A stretch of 64,000 nt of DNA from Archangiaceae bacterium (GTDB lineage Bacteria > Myxococcota > Myxococcia > Myxococcales > Myxococcaceae), in assembly GCA_016714225.1 (NCBI GenBank), contig JADJNS010000003.1, positions 124,001-188,000 on the forward strand, in the 5' to 3' direction. Below are positions 16,560-27,455 of this stretch, one piece after another. Positions within the stretch are counted from its first letter, which is position 1, and every line of letters begins with the position of its first letter. Under the pieces are notes generated by a model. The model was not told the origin of the DNA. It saw nothing but the letters and a program-made list of their open reading frames with translations, and did not search any database. The translations under genes and the position numbers were made by a program.

Positions 16560-19500
16560 CACTCATCGGCAATCCGCGTCGACCTGACAAAAGTCGGCCC
16601 CGGGCGCTGTGGAGGCGCTCTGAGGAATTGACCTGGGTGGACTGCGAGGTCCGCGACCTCGCGCGTCGCCAGAGCAGCAAAAGCACCAGACCGGCGAGCC
16701 TGCGTCCCCGCCGCGCCCTCGAACAACCGCAGCCACCCGCCTGGGTGACCGGAGGCATTCCCCGTCAGCGGGAGGTTGTCCCGCGTCTGTGGTGGAGCCA
16801 GCGTCCAGGGTCGAGCCTGCGTCCGGGGTCGAGCCCGCGTCGGTGGTCGAACCTGCGTCCATGTCCGAGCCGGCGTCCGTGGTCGAGCCCGCGTCGGTGG
16901 TCGAGCCTGCGTCGGTGGTCGACCTGCGTCGGTGGTCGAGCCGCGTCGGTGGTCGAGCCTGCGTCGATGGTCGAGCCTGCGTCGATGGTCGAGCCTGCGT
17001 CCGTGTTCGAGCCAGCGTCCACGTCCGAGCCGGCGTCGACGTCGGAGCCCGCATCCACCTCACCGGCGTCGGGCGCCGGGGTGACCGTGACGTCAGCGAA
17101 AGCAGAGTTCCCGAAGCTGTCGGTGACGATGATGCGATCGGTGACGGGCGGTCGGCCCGGCCGTGTACAGGCCGCCGGTCACGTCGAGGGTTCCCCCCGA
17201 GTTGTTGGACCCGGAGAAGAAGAACTGGAAGCGAATCCGGCCTGGTACCGTCCGTCGAAGAAGCCGACGGAACCTCCTCCCGCTTGCGGGGTCGGTATTC
17301 TCCACGTGTAGCCCGTGCCGGTGCCGCCGCTGCAGGTCACGGTCGAGGTTCCCCGGGGGGGCACCGACGGTGGCGTTGCGGTCGCGGAGACTGGCGGCAA
17401 CGTCGCCGCGACGAAGTCGGTCACGTTCCGCAGGTCGATGTTGCGGGTGAGGGGAAACGCGCGCTGGTCATCGAGCTCGAGGCCGAGCCACATGCGCTGC
17501 CCCACGCAACCGAGGTGCCGCTGCTCACCGGGGCGCACGTCGCCGGTCTCACCGGCAAACACGTACACATCGTTCGACCCGGCGCACAGCCATCGTGCCG
17601 CAAAGGTCCCGCTCCGCGACGCGGCACCGTTGATGACGAGGTTGTCGATGGGCTGCGACGCGCCGAAGTCGAGCAGCGAGCTCCAGCGGCCCGTCATCGA
17701 GGGCGCGTTGAGCTGCAGCTGCAGCGTCGTGTCGACGGTCGTCAGGCCCTCGTGCCCACCCAAGACGAAGAGGCGGCCTTCGCCTTCAGCCACCATGTGC
17801 TCGGTGCGCCCAGGGCTGTACGACGCCATCAACCGCCACTCTCCCAGCTGCCCCGGCGCGAGAATCGGCGCGGCCCAGACACCGAAGGGCGTGCTCCCTT
17901 TTCCCTCGACCACGTACAAGAAGCCGTCACGCGCGATGGCCGCGGCGGTGCGCGAGCTTCCGGGAGCTGCCGCGTCGCGCCGAACGCGCCGAGGGCTGCC
18001 GTCGGCGTTGATGGGGCGCAGCCCGTGCACCGAAGCCCTGCTCCCCACCGGTGATGCCGCCCACCACGTACAGCGTGTCCCGCGCCGCGACGCCGGCGTG
18101 GTACAGCGGCTCTGGCAGCGAGGTGGTCGAGCCGACGCCGCCGTCGAAGCCGGCCCCCTCGAGCGTCATCATCGAGATGCGATCGTCCGGCTCGGGCGCG
18201 CCATCGGGAAGTCCGCCCACGATGTAGAGCCGGCCCTTCCACACGGCCAGGCGCGTGCCCGACCGCTGCAGAGCAGGTGAGAGCGGTGCGATCGGTTCGT
18301 AGATGTAGTTGATGGGCGGAGGCTCGGGCACCGCGAAGCGGGCGACGCCGGCATTCGGCCCGGCGTACTCGCCGACGACGTAGACATACCCATTCCACGC
18401 TTCGCAGGCTGGCGAGGGGTAGGTGAACCCCGGGTTGGTGTACCTGTAGATGACGGCTTCCAGGCCGTCAGAGGTCAACGGGCCCTGCATCACGAACGGC
18501 CGGCCGAGCGTGTCGACGGCCCCCGCCACGTAGAGACGGTCTCTCCACACGGTCGCGCAGCCGCCTTCGAGCGCCTGAGGCAGCACCGGCCCGGCGGCGA
18601 ACGTCGCGTCGACTCCCAGGGCCCCTTCGAGCGTCGAGCTGGTGGCCGTCTTCACGGCTCCCGTCGCGTTCGCGCCGCCGATCACCATCAGCTGGCCGTT
18701 CTGCACTGCGCCCACCGTGCGGATGCGCGCCTCGGGGAGCGCCGACCCGGTGAGAAACGGCCCCGGCGAGCCGTCTTCGTTGACGGCGGCGTACTCGGTG
18801 CTCGCCTGGGTGAGGGTGCCGCCCGCGACATAGAGCCCCTCATTCCAGACGAGGGCCGTGAGCTGCGTGCGCGGGGTGTTGAGGCCGAGGCTGCCGATGA
18901 AGGGCCCGAGCAGCCCGGTGGGGAGAATCTTGGCGTACTGCACGCTGGTCAGCACCGACGCGCCGTTGCCGCCGATGACGTAGAGGGTGTGGCCGATGAT
19001 CACCGCGGCGTGGCCCTGGCGCGGGGTGGTGAAGCTGCTCGTCGCCTGAAAGGTGCCGATCGAGCCGTCGGTCGGGTCGATGGTCGCGACCTGCACGTCG
19101 TTGCGGTTCGCGGTGTCGAAGCCGCCGACGACGTAGAGGTGATCGTCGAAGATGGCGGCGGCGGCGCCCTGGCGCTGCGACGGCAGCACCCGCGTCACGG
19201 TCTGGAACGCGCCCAGCGTGCCGTTGGCGTTGATGGGCGCGAACTGAATGTCGTCGAGGCGACCCGAAGCGCCGTTGCCGCCCGCGACGTACAGCCGGTC
19301 GGCGTAGGTGAAGGCAACGGCGAGCTCGCGCGGCGTGGTGAAGGTCGAGGCCAGCGTCGTGAAGAGCGTGGCGCCGAAGTCCGAGACCTCGACGTCGTTG
19401 CGCAGGTTGCCGAGGTTGTCGCGGCCGCCCAGCACGTAGATGCGCCCGTTGACCCCCACCGAGGCCGCTCCCTGGCGCGGCGTGGTGAGCGAGATGGCGC

Positions 19501-20683
19501 TCGCCCACACACCCGGTCTCGCCTGGTTGGCCTGGAGCAACGGCGCAAGCTGCACGTTGGCCGTCGCGCTCGTCGCGGTCGTCGTGGTCTGACCGCCGAC
19601 CACGTAGAGGTTGCCGCCCCACACCGCGCTGCCGTGCCGGAAGCGCGCGGTGGTGAAGGCCGCCGTCGACGCGAAGGGCCCGAGCGAGCCGTCGGCGTAC
19701 ACGCGCGCGACCTCGACCGCGTTGGTGATCGACGCCCCCTGCCCGCCGATGACGTAGAGAGACCCGTCGGCGACCAGCGCGGTGTGGCCGAAGCGCTGGG
19801 CCGAGAAGCTGCTGTGCTGCTTGAAGGGGCCGAGCGTGCCGTTCGCGTTGATGACACACGACCAGACGTCGGCGAGGTTGCCGGGGCCGGTCTGCCCGCC
19901 GGCGACATAGAGGCGGTTGTTGAACGCGGTCGCCGCGAACAGGTACCGCGCCGAGGGAAGCGACGTGGTGGTCTGGAACGCGCCGAGGCTGCCGTCGGCG
20001 CGAATGGAGGCCACCGCGATGCTGTCGAGCGCGGCGCTCGACTGGCCGCCGATCACGTAGAGGGAGTTGTCGTACGCGACCGCCTGAGCCCAGAGGCGAC
20101 CGGTCGTGAACGAGCTCGTCTTCGTCCACGCTGAGACGCTGCCGTTGCTGCCGAGCTTCGCGTAGTGAACGGTGTCGAGGCGCGAGAAGCCGTTGTCTCC
20201 GCCGACGATGTAGAGGTAGCCGTTGTACGCGACGGCGGCCTGGCCGAAGCGCCCGTTGTCGGGTGAGCCGTTGGGCACGTCGGAGGGAAACGACGTCGTG
20301 CTCGTGAACCCGGCCGGCGAGCCGTCGAGGTTGAGCGCGGAAGAGAGCACGCTCTTCGAGAGCGCCGTGCCCGAGGCCCCGCCGCCCACGAGGACCATGG
20401 TGTTGCCGTGCACGACGGTCGAGTGCCCGATGAGCGCCGAGGGCAGCGCGGTGGTGCCCTGCCACGACTGCACGCCGAAGCTGGGGCGCGTTCGAACGAG
20501 CTCGTTGCCGAGCCACGAGACCGAGTCGCCCTGGCTCGAGCCGCCGAAGTCGGCGGTCGTGGTGACGGTGAGCGGCGCCTCGAGCTTGCCCGCAGACGGG
20601 GGCCGCGACTCGGGGGACTGGCAGGCAAAAAACAGCACGACGGACACGACGACCACAGCGCGGGTCGGGACCATGACCGACAT
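16560..20683 (-). pseudogene. Kelch-repeat surface lipoprotein with DAGST stalk and MYXO-CTERM tail, frameshifted in the 3' part
   Basis: The N-terminus (MSVMVPTRAVVVVSVVLFFAC) is a lipoprotein signal with lipobox LFFAC. From 20683 to about 18050 a clean frame encodes more than ten Kelch-like blades, each with LYVVGG/LYVIGG and an 'INADGSLGPF'-type strand, predicting one or two beta-propellers. One or more indels near 17950-18050 move the frame, which then stays open to 17179 (LFVLGGHEGL, VTCSGGTGTGYTW). Further shifts occur in the DAGST repeats (17060-16780). The end has GGCGCSRARRG, LAGLVLLLLW and an Arg-rich tail, a MYXO-CTERM sorting signal. GGAGG lies 3 nt before ATG 20683; a GTG at 20722 is an alternative start. 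Cell-surface adhesion is inferred. Confidence 0.75.
16780..17060 (-). repeat. 18-bp tandem repeats encoding DAGST(T/I/D) hexapeptides
   Basis: About 15 imperfect copies of an 18-bp unit (GACGCAGGCTCGACCACC on the minus strand) encode DAGSTT, DAGSTI, DAGSDV and similar hexapeptides. They form the Asp/Gly/Ser-rich stalk between the Kelch domain and the MYXO-CTERM tail. Similar PDAGT or DAGS stalks are frequent in myxobacterial surface proteins. Two frame slips occur within the array, which fits replication or sequencing slippage. Confidence 0.85.
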
Positions 20684-20758
20684 CTTCCTCCGGCGACGGC
20701 GGGGGGGTGGCGACTTTTTCACCCGCGCTTGCGAGCGAAGTCGCCGGTGCGACGCAAC

Positions 20759-22606
20759 CTAGAAAGCCTGGGAGATCAGCAGGTCGAACAGCTTGAGCAC
20801 CTGGGAGGGCTCGAAGGGCTTGTCGAGCCGCGGGTTGGGCACGTGGTCGAGAAACGCGCGCGCCTCGGGGGTGAAGGCCCCGGCGGTCATGAAGATGAAG
20901 CGTGAGGCCATCGCGGGGTTGCGCCTCGAGCCCTGCTCGAACACCTGCACGCCCGAGACCTTGGGCATCATCAGGTCGCAGAACACCACGTCGAAGCGCT
21001 CTTCGCCGAGGCGGGCGACGGCGTCGGCGCCGCTGGTCACCACCACCACGTCGTGGCCCTCGAGAAGCTCGGCGAGGTGACGGGCGATGCGCGGCTCGTC
21101 GTCGACGATCAGCACCCGGGCCCTCGTCAGCGCGGGGCGCGGCGGGGTGGCCCGCGCTTCGTCGGGCTCGGTGGCCGCGGGCAGGGTGACCGTGAAGGTG
21201 CTGCCCTTCTGGGGCTCGCTGTGGGCGACGATGGTGCCGCCCAGTCCCTCGACGATGCCCTGGCAGACCGAGAGGCCCAGCCCGGTGCCGAGGTCGGCCG
21301 GCTTGGTGGTGAAGAACGGGTCGAAGATCTTCGCCAGCACCTCGGGGGCCATGCCGACGCCGGTGTCGCTCACCGAGATGACGACGGTGTCGTTCGGCCC
21401 GGCCGCCAGCTTCACCCGCACCTCGCCCTTCTGGAGAATGGCCTGGGCCGCGTTGACCAGCAGGTTGAGAAACACCTGCCCCAGGCGCGCTTCGTTGGCG
21501 CGCACCCGCGGCACCTCGCCGTACTCGCGCACCAGCTGCGCGCGGCGCGCGATGTGGTGGTTGGCCATCGAGATGCTGCTTTCCATCACCTCGCGCACGT
21601 CGAGCAGCACCTTCTCGCGGTCGTCGACGCGTGAGAACGCGCGCAGCTCGCCCAGAATCACCCGCATGTGGTCGGCGCCCTCGAGCGACTGCTCGACCAG
21701 CTTGAGCGAATCGGTGAGCTGCGGCGCGGCGCGGTCGTCGATCAGCGCGACGAGCCACTTGCGAATCTGGCCCAGGTTGAGCAGCACGTAGGCGAGCGGG
21801 TTGTTGAGCTCGTGCGCCACGCCCGCGGCGAGCAGGCCCAGCGAGGCCAGGCGATCAGACTGGCGCACCTGGGCCAGCATGCGCTGCGCGTCGGTGACGT
21901 CGTGGGCGATGACCAGCGTCGCCGGCTGGCCGTCGAACACGGTGGGGAACCCCAGGGTCTCGGCGACCACCGTGGTGCCGTCGCGCCGCACCATCGGGCG
22001 CTGGTTGCGGGGCGGCAGCGCGCCGCTGCCCATCTGGCGCACCCGCTGCACCGACTCGGGCAGCTCGTCGGGCCGCACGATGGCCGAGAAGTGCACCCCG
22101 ATGAGCTGCTGGGGCGAGTCGTAGCCGAGGATTCGCGCCGCGGCGGCGTTGGCGTAGACGAACTTGCTGGAGTGCATCACCACGATGCCGTCGGGCACGT
22201 GGTCGATGAGCTTGCGGAGCTCTTGCTCAGAGCGGTGCGCGCGCTCGTGCGCCTCGTCGAGCGCGCGCCGAGCGGGGGCTTGCGAGTGGGCCGCGAGGTA
22301 GAAGACCCGGCGCTCGGCGTCGAGGCTGAGCTCGCAGTCGACCTGGGCCGACGTGCCGTCGACCTGCAGCAGGGGCAGCACCCGCTCGGCGGCGCCGCTC
22401 GCGTCGAGGGCGGCGATGGCCTGGGCGAGCGCGGCCCGGCCCTCGGGGGCTACGCGCATCTCGAGCGCACCCTCGGCCTTGCCGAAGCGTGCCACCCAGG
22501 CGCGGTTGGCGTTCAGCAGCTGGCCGTCGAGGGCCACGACCGCGATGGCGGTGGGGGCCGCCGCGACCCGCAGGCCGGCGCCTCCCTCTGGCCCTGGGCT
22601 GCTCAC
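20759..22606 (-). CDS. Hybrid sensor histidine kinase (PAS-PAS-HisKA-HATPase-REC)
   Basis: 615 residues from a GTG at 22606 (VSSPGPEGGAGLRV); the upstream frame to 22678 is less likely. There are no membrane helices, so it is cytoplasmic. Two PAS domains (about 10-120 and 130-250, GIVVMHSSKFVYANAAAARI) precede the H-box (LAAGVAHELNNPLAYVLLN, His about 272), the N-box (NLLVNAAQAI), G1 (DTGVGM) and G2 (GTGLGLSVCQ). A C-terminal receiver (about 500-615) has DDEPRI, phospho-Asp in VVFCDLMMPK and Lys in RLDKPF. It is two genes downstream of kdpC, separated by a 145-bp gap, and may or may not regulate Kdp. It does not have the KdpD N-terminal domain. Confidence 0.9.
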   Translation of the reverse strand: MSSPGPEGGAGLRVAAAPTAIAVVALDGQLLNANRAWVARFGKAEGALEMRVAPEGRAALAQAIAALDASGAAERVLPLLQVDGTSAQVDCELSLDAERRVFYLAAHSQAPARRALDEAHERAHRSEQELRKLIDHVPDGIVVMHSSKFVYANAAAARILGYDSPQQLIGVHFSAIVRPDELPESVQRVRQMGSGALPPRNQRPMVRRDGTTVVAETLGFPTVFDGQPATLVIAHDVTDAQRMLAQVRQSDRLASLGLLAAGVAHELNNPLAYVLLNLGQIRKWLVALIDDRAAPQLTDSLKLVEQSLEGADHMRVILGELRAFSRVDDREKVLLDVREVMESSISMANHHIARRAQLVREYGEVPRVRANEARLGQVFLNLLVNAAQAILQKGEVRVKLAAGPNDTVVISVSDTGVGMAPEVLAKIFDPFFTTKPADLGTGLGLSVCQGIVEGLGGTIVAHSEPQKGSTFTVTLPAATEPDEARATPPRPALTRARVLIVDDEPRIARHLAELLEGHDVVVVTSGADAVARLGEERFDVVFCDLMMPKVSGVQVFEQGSRRNPAMASRFIFMTAGAFTPEARAFLDHVPNPRLDKPFEPSQVLKLFDLLISQAF

Positions 22607-22751
22607 CCGGTAATTGTACCCGCCGACCCTCGAGACAGCCGCCGGTTCTGCGCGCGCCCGCCATCGACAGCCGGGCATTTCCTCGATTTCCAGGACGCGG
22701 GGTTTTCGGGCGGGGCAGCCGCCGGGCTCGATGGAGTCGAGCCCGGGTGCT

Positions 22752-23378
22752 TCAGTGCGCGCGGTCGAGCGCGAGGTTGAGCTCGAGCACGTTGACGCGC
22801 GGCTCGCCGAAGATGCCGAGGGTGCGGCCCGCGGTGTGCGCGGCGACCTGCTGCCGGACCTGGTCTTCGGTCAGGTGGCGGGCTTTGGCGACGCGGGCCA
22901 CCTGCAGCGCGGCGTTGCCGGGGCTGATGTCGGGGTCGAGCCCGCTGGCCGAGCGCGTCGCGGCGTCGGCGGGGATGAGCGCGTCGGGCCCCAGGCCGTT
23001 CTCTTCGCGGTAGGCCCGGGCGAGCGCGTTGAAGCCCGCGAACGTCTCGTCGACGTCTTGCGTGGCCGGGTCGTCTCTCACGCCGTTGACGAGCTTGTCG
23101 CTGGTCGGCCCCAGGTTGGTGCCGCCCGAGCTCGCGGCGTCGTAGCCGGCGCCGGCGGCCGAGGGGCGCGGGTGAAAGTACTCGGGCCTGGTGAAGGTCT
23201 GGCCGAGCAGGGTCGAGCCCACCACGGCGCCGCGGGCGTCTCTCACCAGGCTGCCGCCGGCCTCAAGGGGAAAGGCCGCCCGGCCGATGGCCCACACCAC
23301 GCCGGGAAACGCGAGGCCGGTGAGCACCACGAAGAAGGCGGTGAGCACGAGAGCAGGTCGGAGCAGTTTGATGTTCAC
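22752..23378 (-). CDS. kdpC: Potassium-transporting ATPase subunit KdpC
   Basis: 208 residues, GTG start that overlaps the kdpB stop (GTGA). A single N-terminal membrane helix (about 8-30, LVLTAFFVVLTGLAFPGVVWAIG) is followed by the periplasmic KdpC domain with GSLVRDARGAVVGSTLLGQTF, FHPRPSAAGAGYDAASSGGTNLGPTS and DISPGNAALQVARVAKARH, all conserved. KdpC stabilises the KdpFABC complex and supports high-affinity K+ uptake. It is the last gene of the operon. Confidence 0.95.
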   Translation of the reverse strand: MNIKLLRPALVLTAFFVVLTGLAFPGVVWAIGRAAFPLEAGGSLVRDARGAVVGSTLLGQTFTRPEYFHPRPSAAGAGYDAASSGGTNLGPTSDKLVNGVRDDPATQDVDETFAGFNALARAYREENGLGPDALIPADAATRSASGLDPDISPGNAALQVARVAKARHLTEDQVRQQVAAHTAGRTLGIFGEPRVNVLELNLALDRAH

Positions 23379-25452
23379 GCGAGCCTCACCAGCACGAGGA
23401 GACGATCGATGAGCCAGATGAAGGGGAAGGGCGCGATGACTCCGCCGACCCCGTAGAGCAGCAGGTTGCGCCGCAGCGTCGAGACGGCGTTGGTGGGCCG
23501 GTACGCCACCCCGCGCAGCGGAGGGGTATCAGCGCGATGATGATGAGCGCGTTGAAGATGACCGCCGCCAGCACCGCCGACTGTGAGTTGCTCAAGAAGT
23601 TGAACCGGTCGAGCGCGGGGTAGGTCACCATGAACATCGCCGGAATGATGGCGAAGTACTTCGCGACGTCGTTCGCGATGCTGAAGGTGGTCAGGGCGCC
23701 GCGGGTCATCAGCAGCTGCTTGCCGATCTCGACCACCTCGATGAGCTTGGTGGGGTTCGAGTCGAGGTCGACCATGTTGCCGGCCTCTTTCGCCGCCTGG
23801 GTGCCGGTGTTCATCGCCACGCCGACGTCGGCCTGCGCCAGCGCCGGCGCGTCGTTGGTGCCGTCGCCGGTCATGGCCACCAGCCGGCCGCCCTGCTGCT
23901 CCTGGCGAATGTACTGGAGCTTCATCTCGGGGGTCGCCTCGGCGATGAAGTCGTCGACGCCCGCCTCGGCGGCGATCGCCGCGGCGGTGAGCGGGTTGTC
24001 GCCCGTCACCATCACCGTCTTGATGCCCATCAGCCGCAGCTGCGCGAAGCGCTGCTTCATGCCGCCCTTCACGATGTCTTTGAGCTGAATCACGCCCAGC
24101 GCGCGCGCCCCCTCGGCCACCACCAGCGGAGTGCCGCCCTCGCGCGAGATGCTCTCGACGATCGACTGCAGCTCGGCGGGCAGGGTGCCCCCCAGCGACG
24201 TGACGTGCTTCTTCACCGCGTCGGCGGCGCCCTTGCGAATCTGCCGCTGGCCCAGGTCGACGCCGCTCATGCGGGTGGTCGCCGAGAACTCGACGAACCG
24301 CGGGCTGCCGAGCTCTCTCAAGTCGGGCGGCGGCACCTGGTACCTCGCCTTCGCGAGCACCACGATGCTGCGGCCCTCGGGAGTCTCGTCGGCGAGCGAG
24401 GCGAGCTGCGCCACCCGGGCCAGGTCGGCGACGGCGACGCCGCTCACCGGGTGAAATTCGGTCGCGGCGCGGTTGCCGAGCGTGATGGTGCCGGTCTTGT
24501 CAAGCAGCAGCGTATCGACATCGCCCGCCGCTTCGACGGCCTTGCCGCTCATCGCGAGCACGTTGTGCTGCATCACCCGGTCCATACCCGCGATGCCGAT
24601 GGCGCTGAGCAGCCCGCCGATGGTGGTGGGGATGAGGCAGACCAGCAGCGCGACCAGCACGGTGATGCTCGGCACCGCGCCGCTGCCCGCGGCGGCGTAC
24701 TTCGCGAACGGCAGCAGGGTGACGGTGGCGAGCAGGAAGATGAGGGTCAGCCCGGCGAGCAGAATCGACAGCGCGATCTCGTTGGGGGTCTTCTGCCGCC
24801 GGGCGCCCTCGACCAGGGCGATCATGCGGTCGAGAAAGCTGTGGCCGGGGTCCTGGGTCACCTTCACCACGATGCGGTCAGACAGCACGCGGGTGCCGCC
24901 GGTGACGGCGCTGCGGTCGCCGCCGCTCTCGCGAATGACGGGCGCCGATTCGCCGGTGATGGCCGACTCGTCGACGCTGGCGAGCCCGTCGACGATCTCT
25001 CCGTCGGCGGCGATGAGGTCGCCCGGCTCGCAGACGAACAGGTCGCCCTTCTTCAGCTGGGTCGCCGGTACGCGCTCTTCTTGCCCGTCGACCAGGCGCC
25101 GCGCCACGGTGTCGGTCTTGGTCTTGCGCAGCGCATCGGCCTGCGCCTTGCCACGGCCCTCGGCCATCGCCTCGGCGAAGTTCGCGAACAGCACGGTGAA
25201 CCACAGCCACAGCGTCACCTGGCCGACGAACAGCGTGTCTGCCGCGTGGGTGAACAGGCCGCGCACGAAGAACCACGTGGTGATGGCGCTGCCGAGCTCG
25301 ACCACGAACATCACCGGGTTCTTCGCGACCAGGCGGGGGTCGAGCTTGATGAACGCGTCTTTGAGGGCGCGCCGCACCAGGGGGCCGTGAAACAGCGAGC
25401 GCGGCGCGTTCTTCGGGCGGACCTGGGCGGCGGGCTCTGAGGGCTTCTGCAT
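23375..25452 (-). CDS. kdpB: Potassium-transporting ATPase catalytic subunit KdpB, frameshift near C-terminus
   Basis: This P-type ATPase hydrolyses ATP to drive K+ uptake. Motifs: actuator GES (AITGESAPVIRES), phosphorylation DKTGT (LLLDKTGTITLG), TGDNPLT, and TGDGTNDAPALAQADVGVAM, with the Kdp-specific membrane helices. The frame as read stops at 23386 with an aberrant tail after NALIIIALIPL. One base lower, another frame reads LRGVAYRPTNAVSTLRRNLL, IAPFPFIWLIDRLLVLVRLA and stops in a GTGA overlap with kdpC, exactly as expected. A single missing base near 23525 therefore shifts the last 45 codons. It is either an assembly error or a real lesion. AGAGGA precedes the ATG. Confidence 0.93.
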
Positions 25453-25464
25453 GGTCGGGTCCTC

Positions 25465-27274
25465 TCAGTGAACCGCGAGCGACTGGAAGCAGGTGCTCGA
25501 CGATGGGCCCCAGCGCGAGGCCGGGGAAGTAGGTGAGCGCGCCGACGATGATGACGACTCCGATGAGGAGCACGGTGAACGTCGGGGTGTCGGTGGGGAA
25601 GGTGCCGGCCGACGCGGGCACCTGCGCCTTCTTCGCCAGCGCCCCGGCCATCGCCAGCAGGGGGATGAGCATCAGGAACCGCCCGATGAGCATCGCGAGC
25701 GCGAGGGTGGTGTTGTACCAGGGCGTGTTCGCGGTGATGCCGGCGAACGCCGAGCCGTTGTTCCCGGTGCCTGACGCGTACGAGTAGAAGAGCTCGGAGA
25801 AACCGTGTGGCCCGGCGTTGTTCAGGTTGCCGGTGGTGGCGCCGTAGACGGTGTCGGCCGCGCCGTAGGCGCTGCCGGGCCAGGTGTTGAGCGCGGCGAC
25901 CGCGCCCTCTTTGGGCAGGTCGAGCACGCTCGAGAGCGCGGTGAAGCCGAGCACGCTGGCGGCGAGAACGAGGGTGGCCAGCATCGCCATCTGCACCTCG
26001 AACCTTCCGATCTTCTTGCCGAGGTACTCGGGGGTTCTGCCCACCATCAGGCCGGCGATGAACACCGCGAGCACCGCGAACATCAGCATGCCGTAGAGCC
26101 CGGCGCCGACGCCGCCGAAGATGACCTCTCCGGTGAGCATGTTGAAGAGCGGCACCAGGCCGCCGAGCGGCGTGAAGCTGTCGTGCATCGCGTTCACCGC
26201 GCCGCACGAGGCGCCGGTGGTGACGGTGGCGAACAGCGCCGAGCCGGCGATGCCGAACCGCACCTCTTTGCCCTCCATGCTGCCGCCCGGCTGCAGATCG
26301 GTCGCCGCGGTGGCGATCTGCGCGCGCTCGAGGTGCGGCGTGCCCGCCTGCTCGGCCACCGTGCTGACCACCGCGCCGGCGAGGGCGAGCGTGGCCATCG
26401 CTCCGAAGAGGGCCCAGCCCTGCCGCGTGTTACCGACCTGCTTGCCGAACGTGTACGTGATGGCCGCGGGGATGAGCCAGATGAGCAGCAGGGTGAAGAC
26501 GTTCGAAGCCGGGTTGGGGTTCTCGAAGGGGTGCGCCGAGTTCGCGTTGAAGAAGCCGCCGCCGTTGGTGCCGAGCTGCTTGATGACTTCCTGGGATGCC
26601 ACCGGCCCCATCGCGAGGGTCTGCTTGCCGCCCTCGACGGTGGCGACCACGGTGTAGGGGTCGAAGTTCTGCGGCACCCCGAGCGCGAGAAAGACGACGG
26701 CGCCGGCCAGCGCGAGGGGCAGCAGCACGTAGAGCGTCGCCCGCACCATGTCGGCCCAGAAGTTGCCGATGCCGTCGACGCGCTGGCGGGCGAAGCCGCG
26801 CACCACCGCGATGGCGCAGGCGATGCCGAGCGCAGCCGAGGCCCAGTTGTGAATCGCCAGGCCCACCATGTTCGAGAAGTACGAGAGGGTGAGCTCGGGC
26901 GAGTAGCTCTGCCAGTTGGTGTTGGTGGTGAACGACACCGCGGTGTTGAACGCGAGGTCGGCGGGCATCTGCTGCGCGCCGAAGCCCTGTGGGTTGAGCG
27001 GCAGGTAGCCCTGCAGCCGCAGCACCGCGTAGGTGAAGAGCATCGACACCAGCGAGAACAGCAGCACCGCGGCCGCGTAGGTCGACCACTTCATGTCTTG
27101 CTTCGGGTCGACGCCGAGCAGGCGATAGGTGCCGCGCTCGAGGCCCCCGAGCACCGGGTGCAGAAAGGTTCTCTCGCCCTCGAAGACCCGGGCCATGAAC
27201 GCGCCCAGCGGCTTCGTGAGCAGCAGCAGCGCCCCGAAGAAGAACACCCCCTGTGCGACGGCCGAGGCAGTCAT
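25465..27274 (-). CDS. kdpA: Potassium-transporting ATPase subunit KdpA, apparent frameshift at the last codons
   Basis: About 600 residues with ten or so membrane helices. It is the K+ channel-like subunit with four selectivity loops: SFTTNTNWQSY, GTNGGGFFNANSAHPFENP, VTTGASCGAVNAMHDSFTP and TGNNGSAFAGITANTPWYN. The family end ALGPIVEHLL is reached at about 25490, after which the open frame runs on into kdpB for nearly 600 bp. One base lower a frame gives FQSLAVH-stop at 25465, 12 bp before the kdpB ATG, the normal layout. One extra base near 25490 is suspected. ATG 27274 overlaps the kdpF stop (TGATG). Confidence 0.93.
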
Positions 27275-27360
27275 CAGAACTTCTCCGGCAAGAGCAGCGC
27301 GTAGACGAGGTAGGCGAAGACGGCGAGGGTGACGGCGCCGAGCCACAGGGTGTCGGTCAT
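27274..27360 (-). CDS. kdpF: KdpF small membrane subunit
   Basis: 28 residues: MTDTLWLGAVTLAVFAYLV followed by YALLLPEKF. One membrane helix with the conserved Y-L-x-x-A-L-L-x-P-E-K/R-F ending identifies KdpF, which stabilises the Kdp complex like a lipid. It overlaps the kdpA start by one base (TGATG) and the upstream small ORF by four (ATGA), so translation is coupled. Confidence 0.95.
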   Translation of the reverse strand: MTDTLWLGAVTLAVFAYLVYALLLPEKF

Positions 27361-27455
27361 GAGCCGCTCCGCTCGAGCTTCTCGCAGGCCCAGGTGTAGC
27401 CGAGGGAGAGGGCGAAGAAGCCCACCCCGAGGGCGATGAAGATGAGATCGCTCAT
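27357..27455 (-). CDS. Small kdp-leader membrane protein
   Basis: 32 residues: MSDLIFIALGVGFFALSLGY then TWACEKLERSGS. It is a single predicted membrane helix ending in C-E-K/R-L, with a good ribosome site (GGAGAACGAAATG). The ATGA overlap with kdpF places it first in the operon. Similar short ORFs with 'FFAL...Y...CERL' precede kdpF in several bacteria, from memory. A role in Kdp assembly or translational coupling is possible but unproven. Confidence 0.8.
   Translation of the reverse strand: MSDLIFIALGVGFFALSLGYTWACEKLERSGS

Noticed and set aside
18840..21758. A 972-codon minus-strand frame
   Set aside because: It is a second frame over the Kelch and histidine kinase genes, which carry clear domains in their own frames.
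25465..27274. KdpA-KdpB fusion implied by the frame running from kdpA into kdpB (to 24878)
   Set aside because: The extension has no similarity to anything and overlaps the true KdpB frame. A one-base shift restores a stop 12 bp before kdpB.
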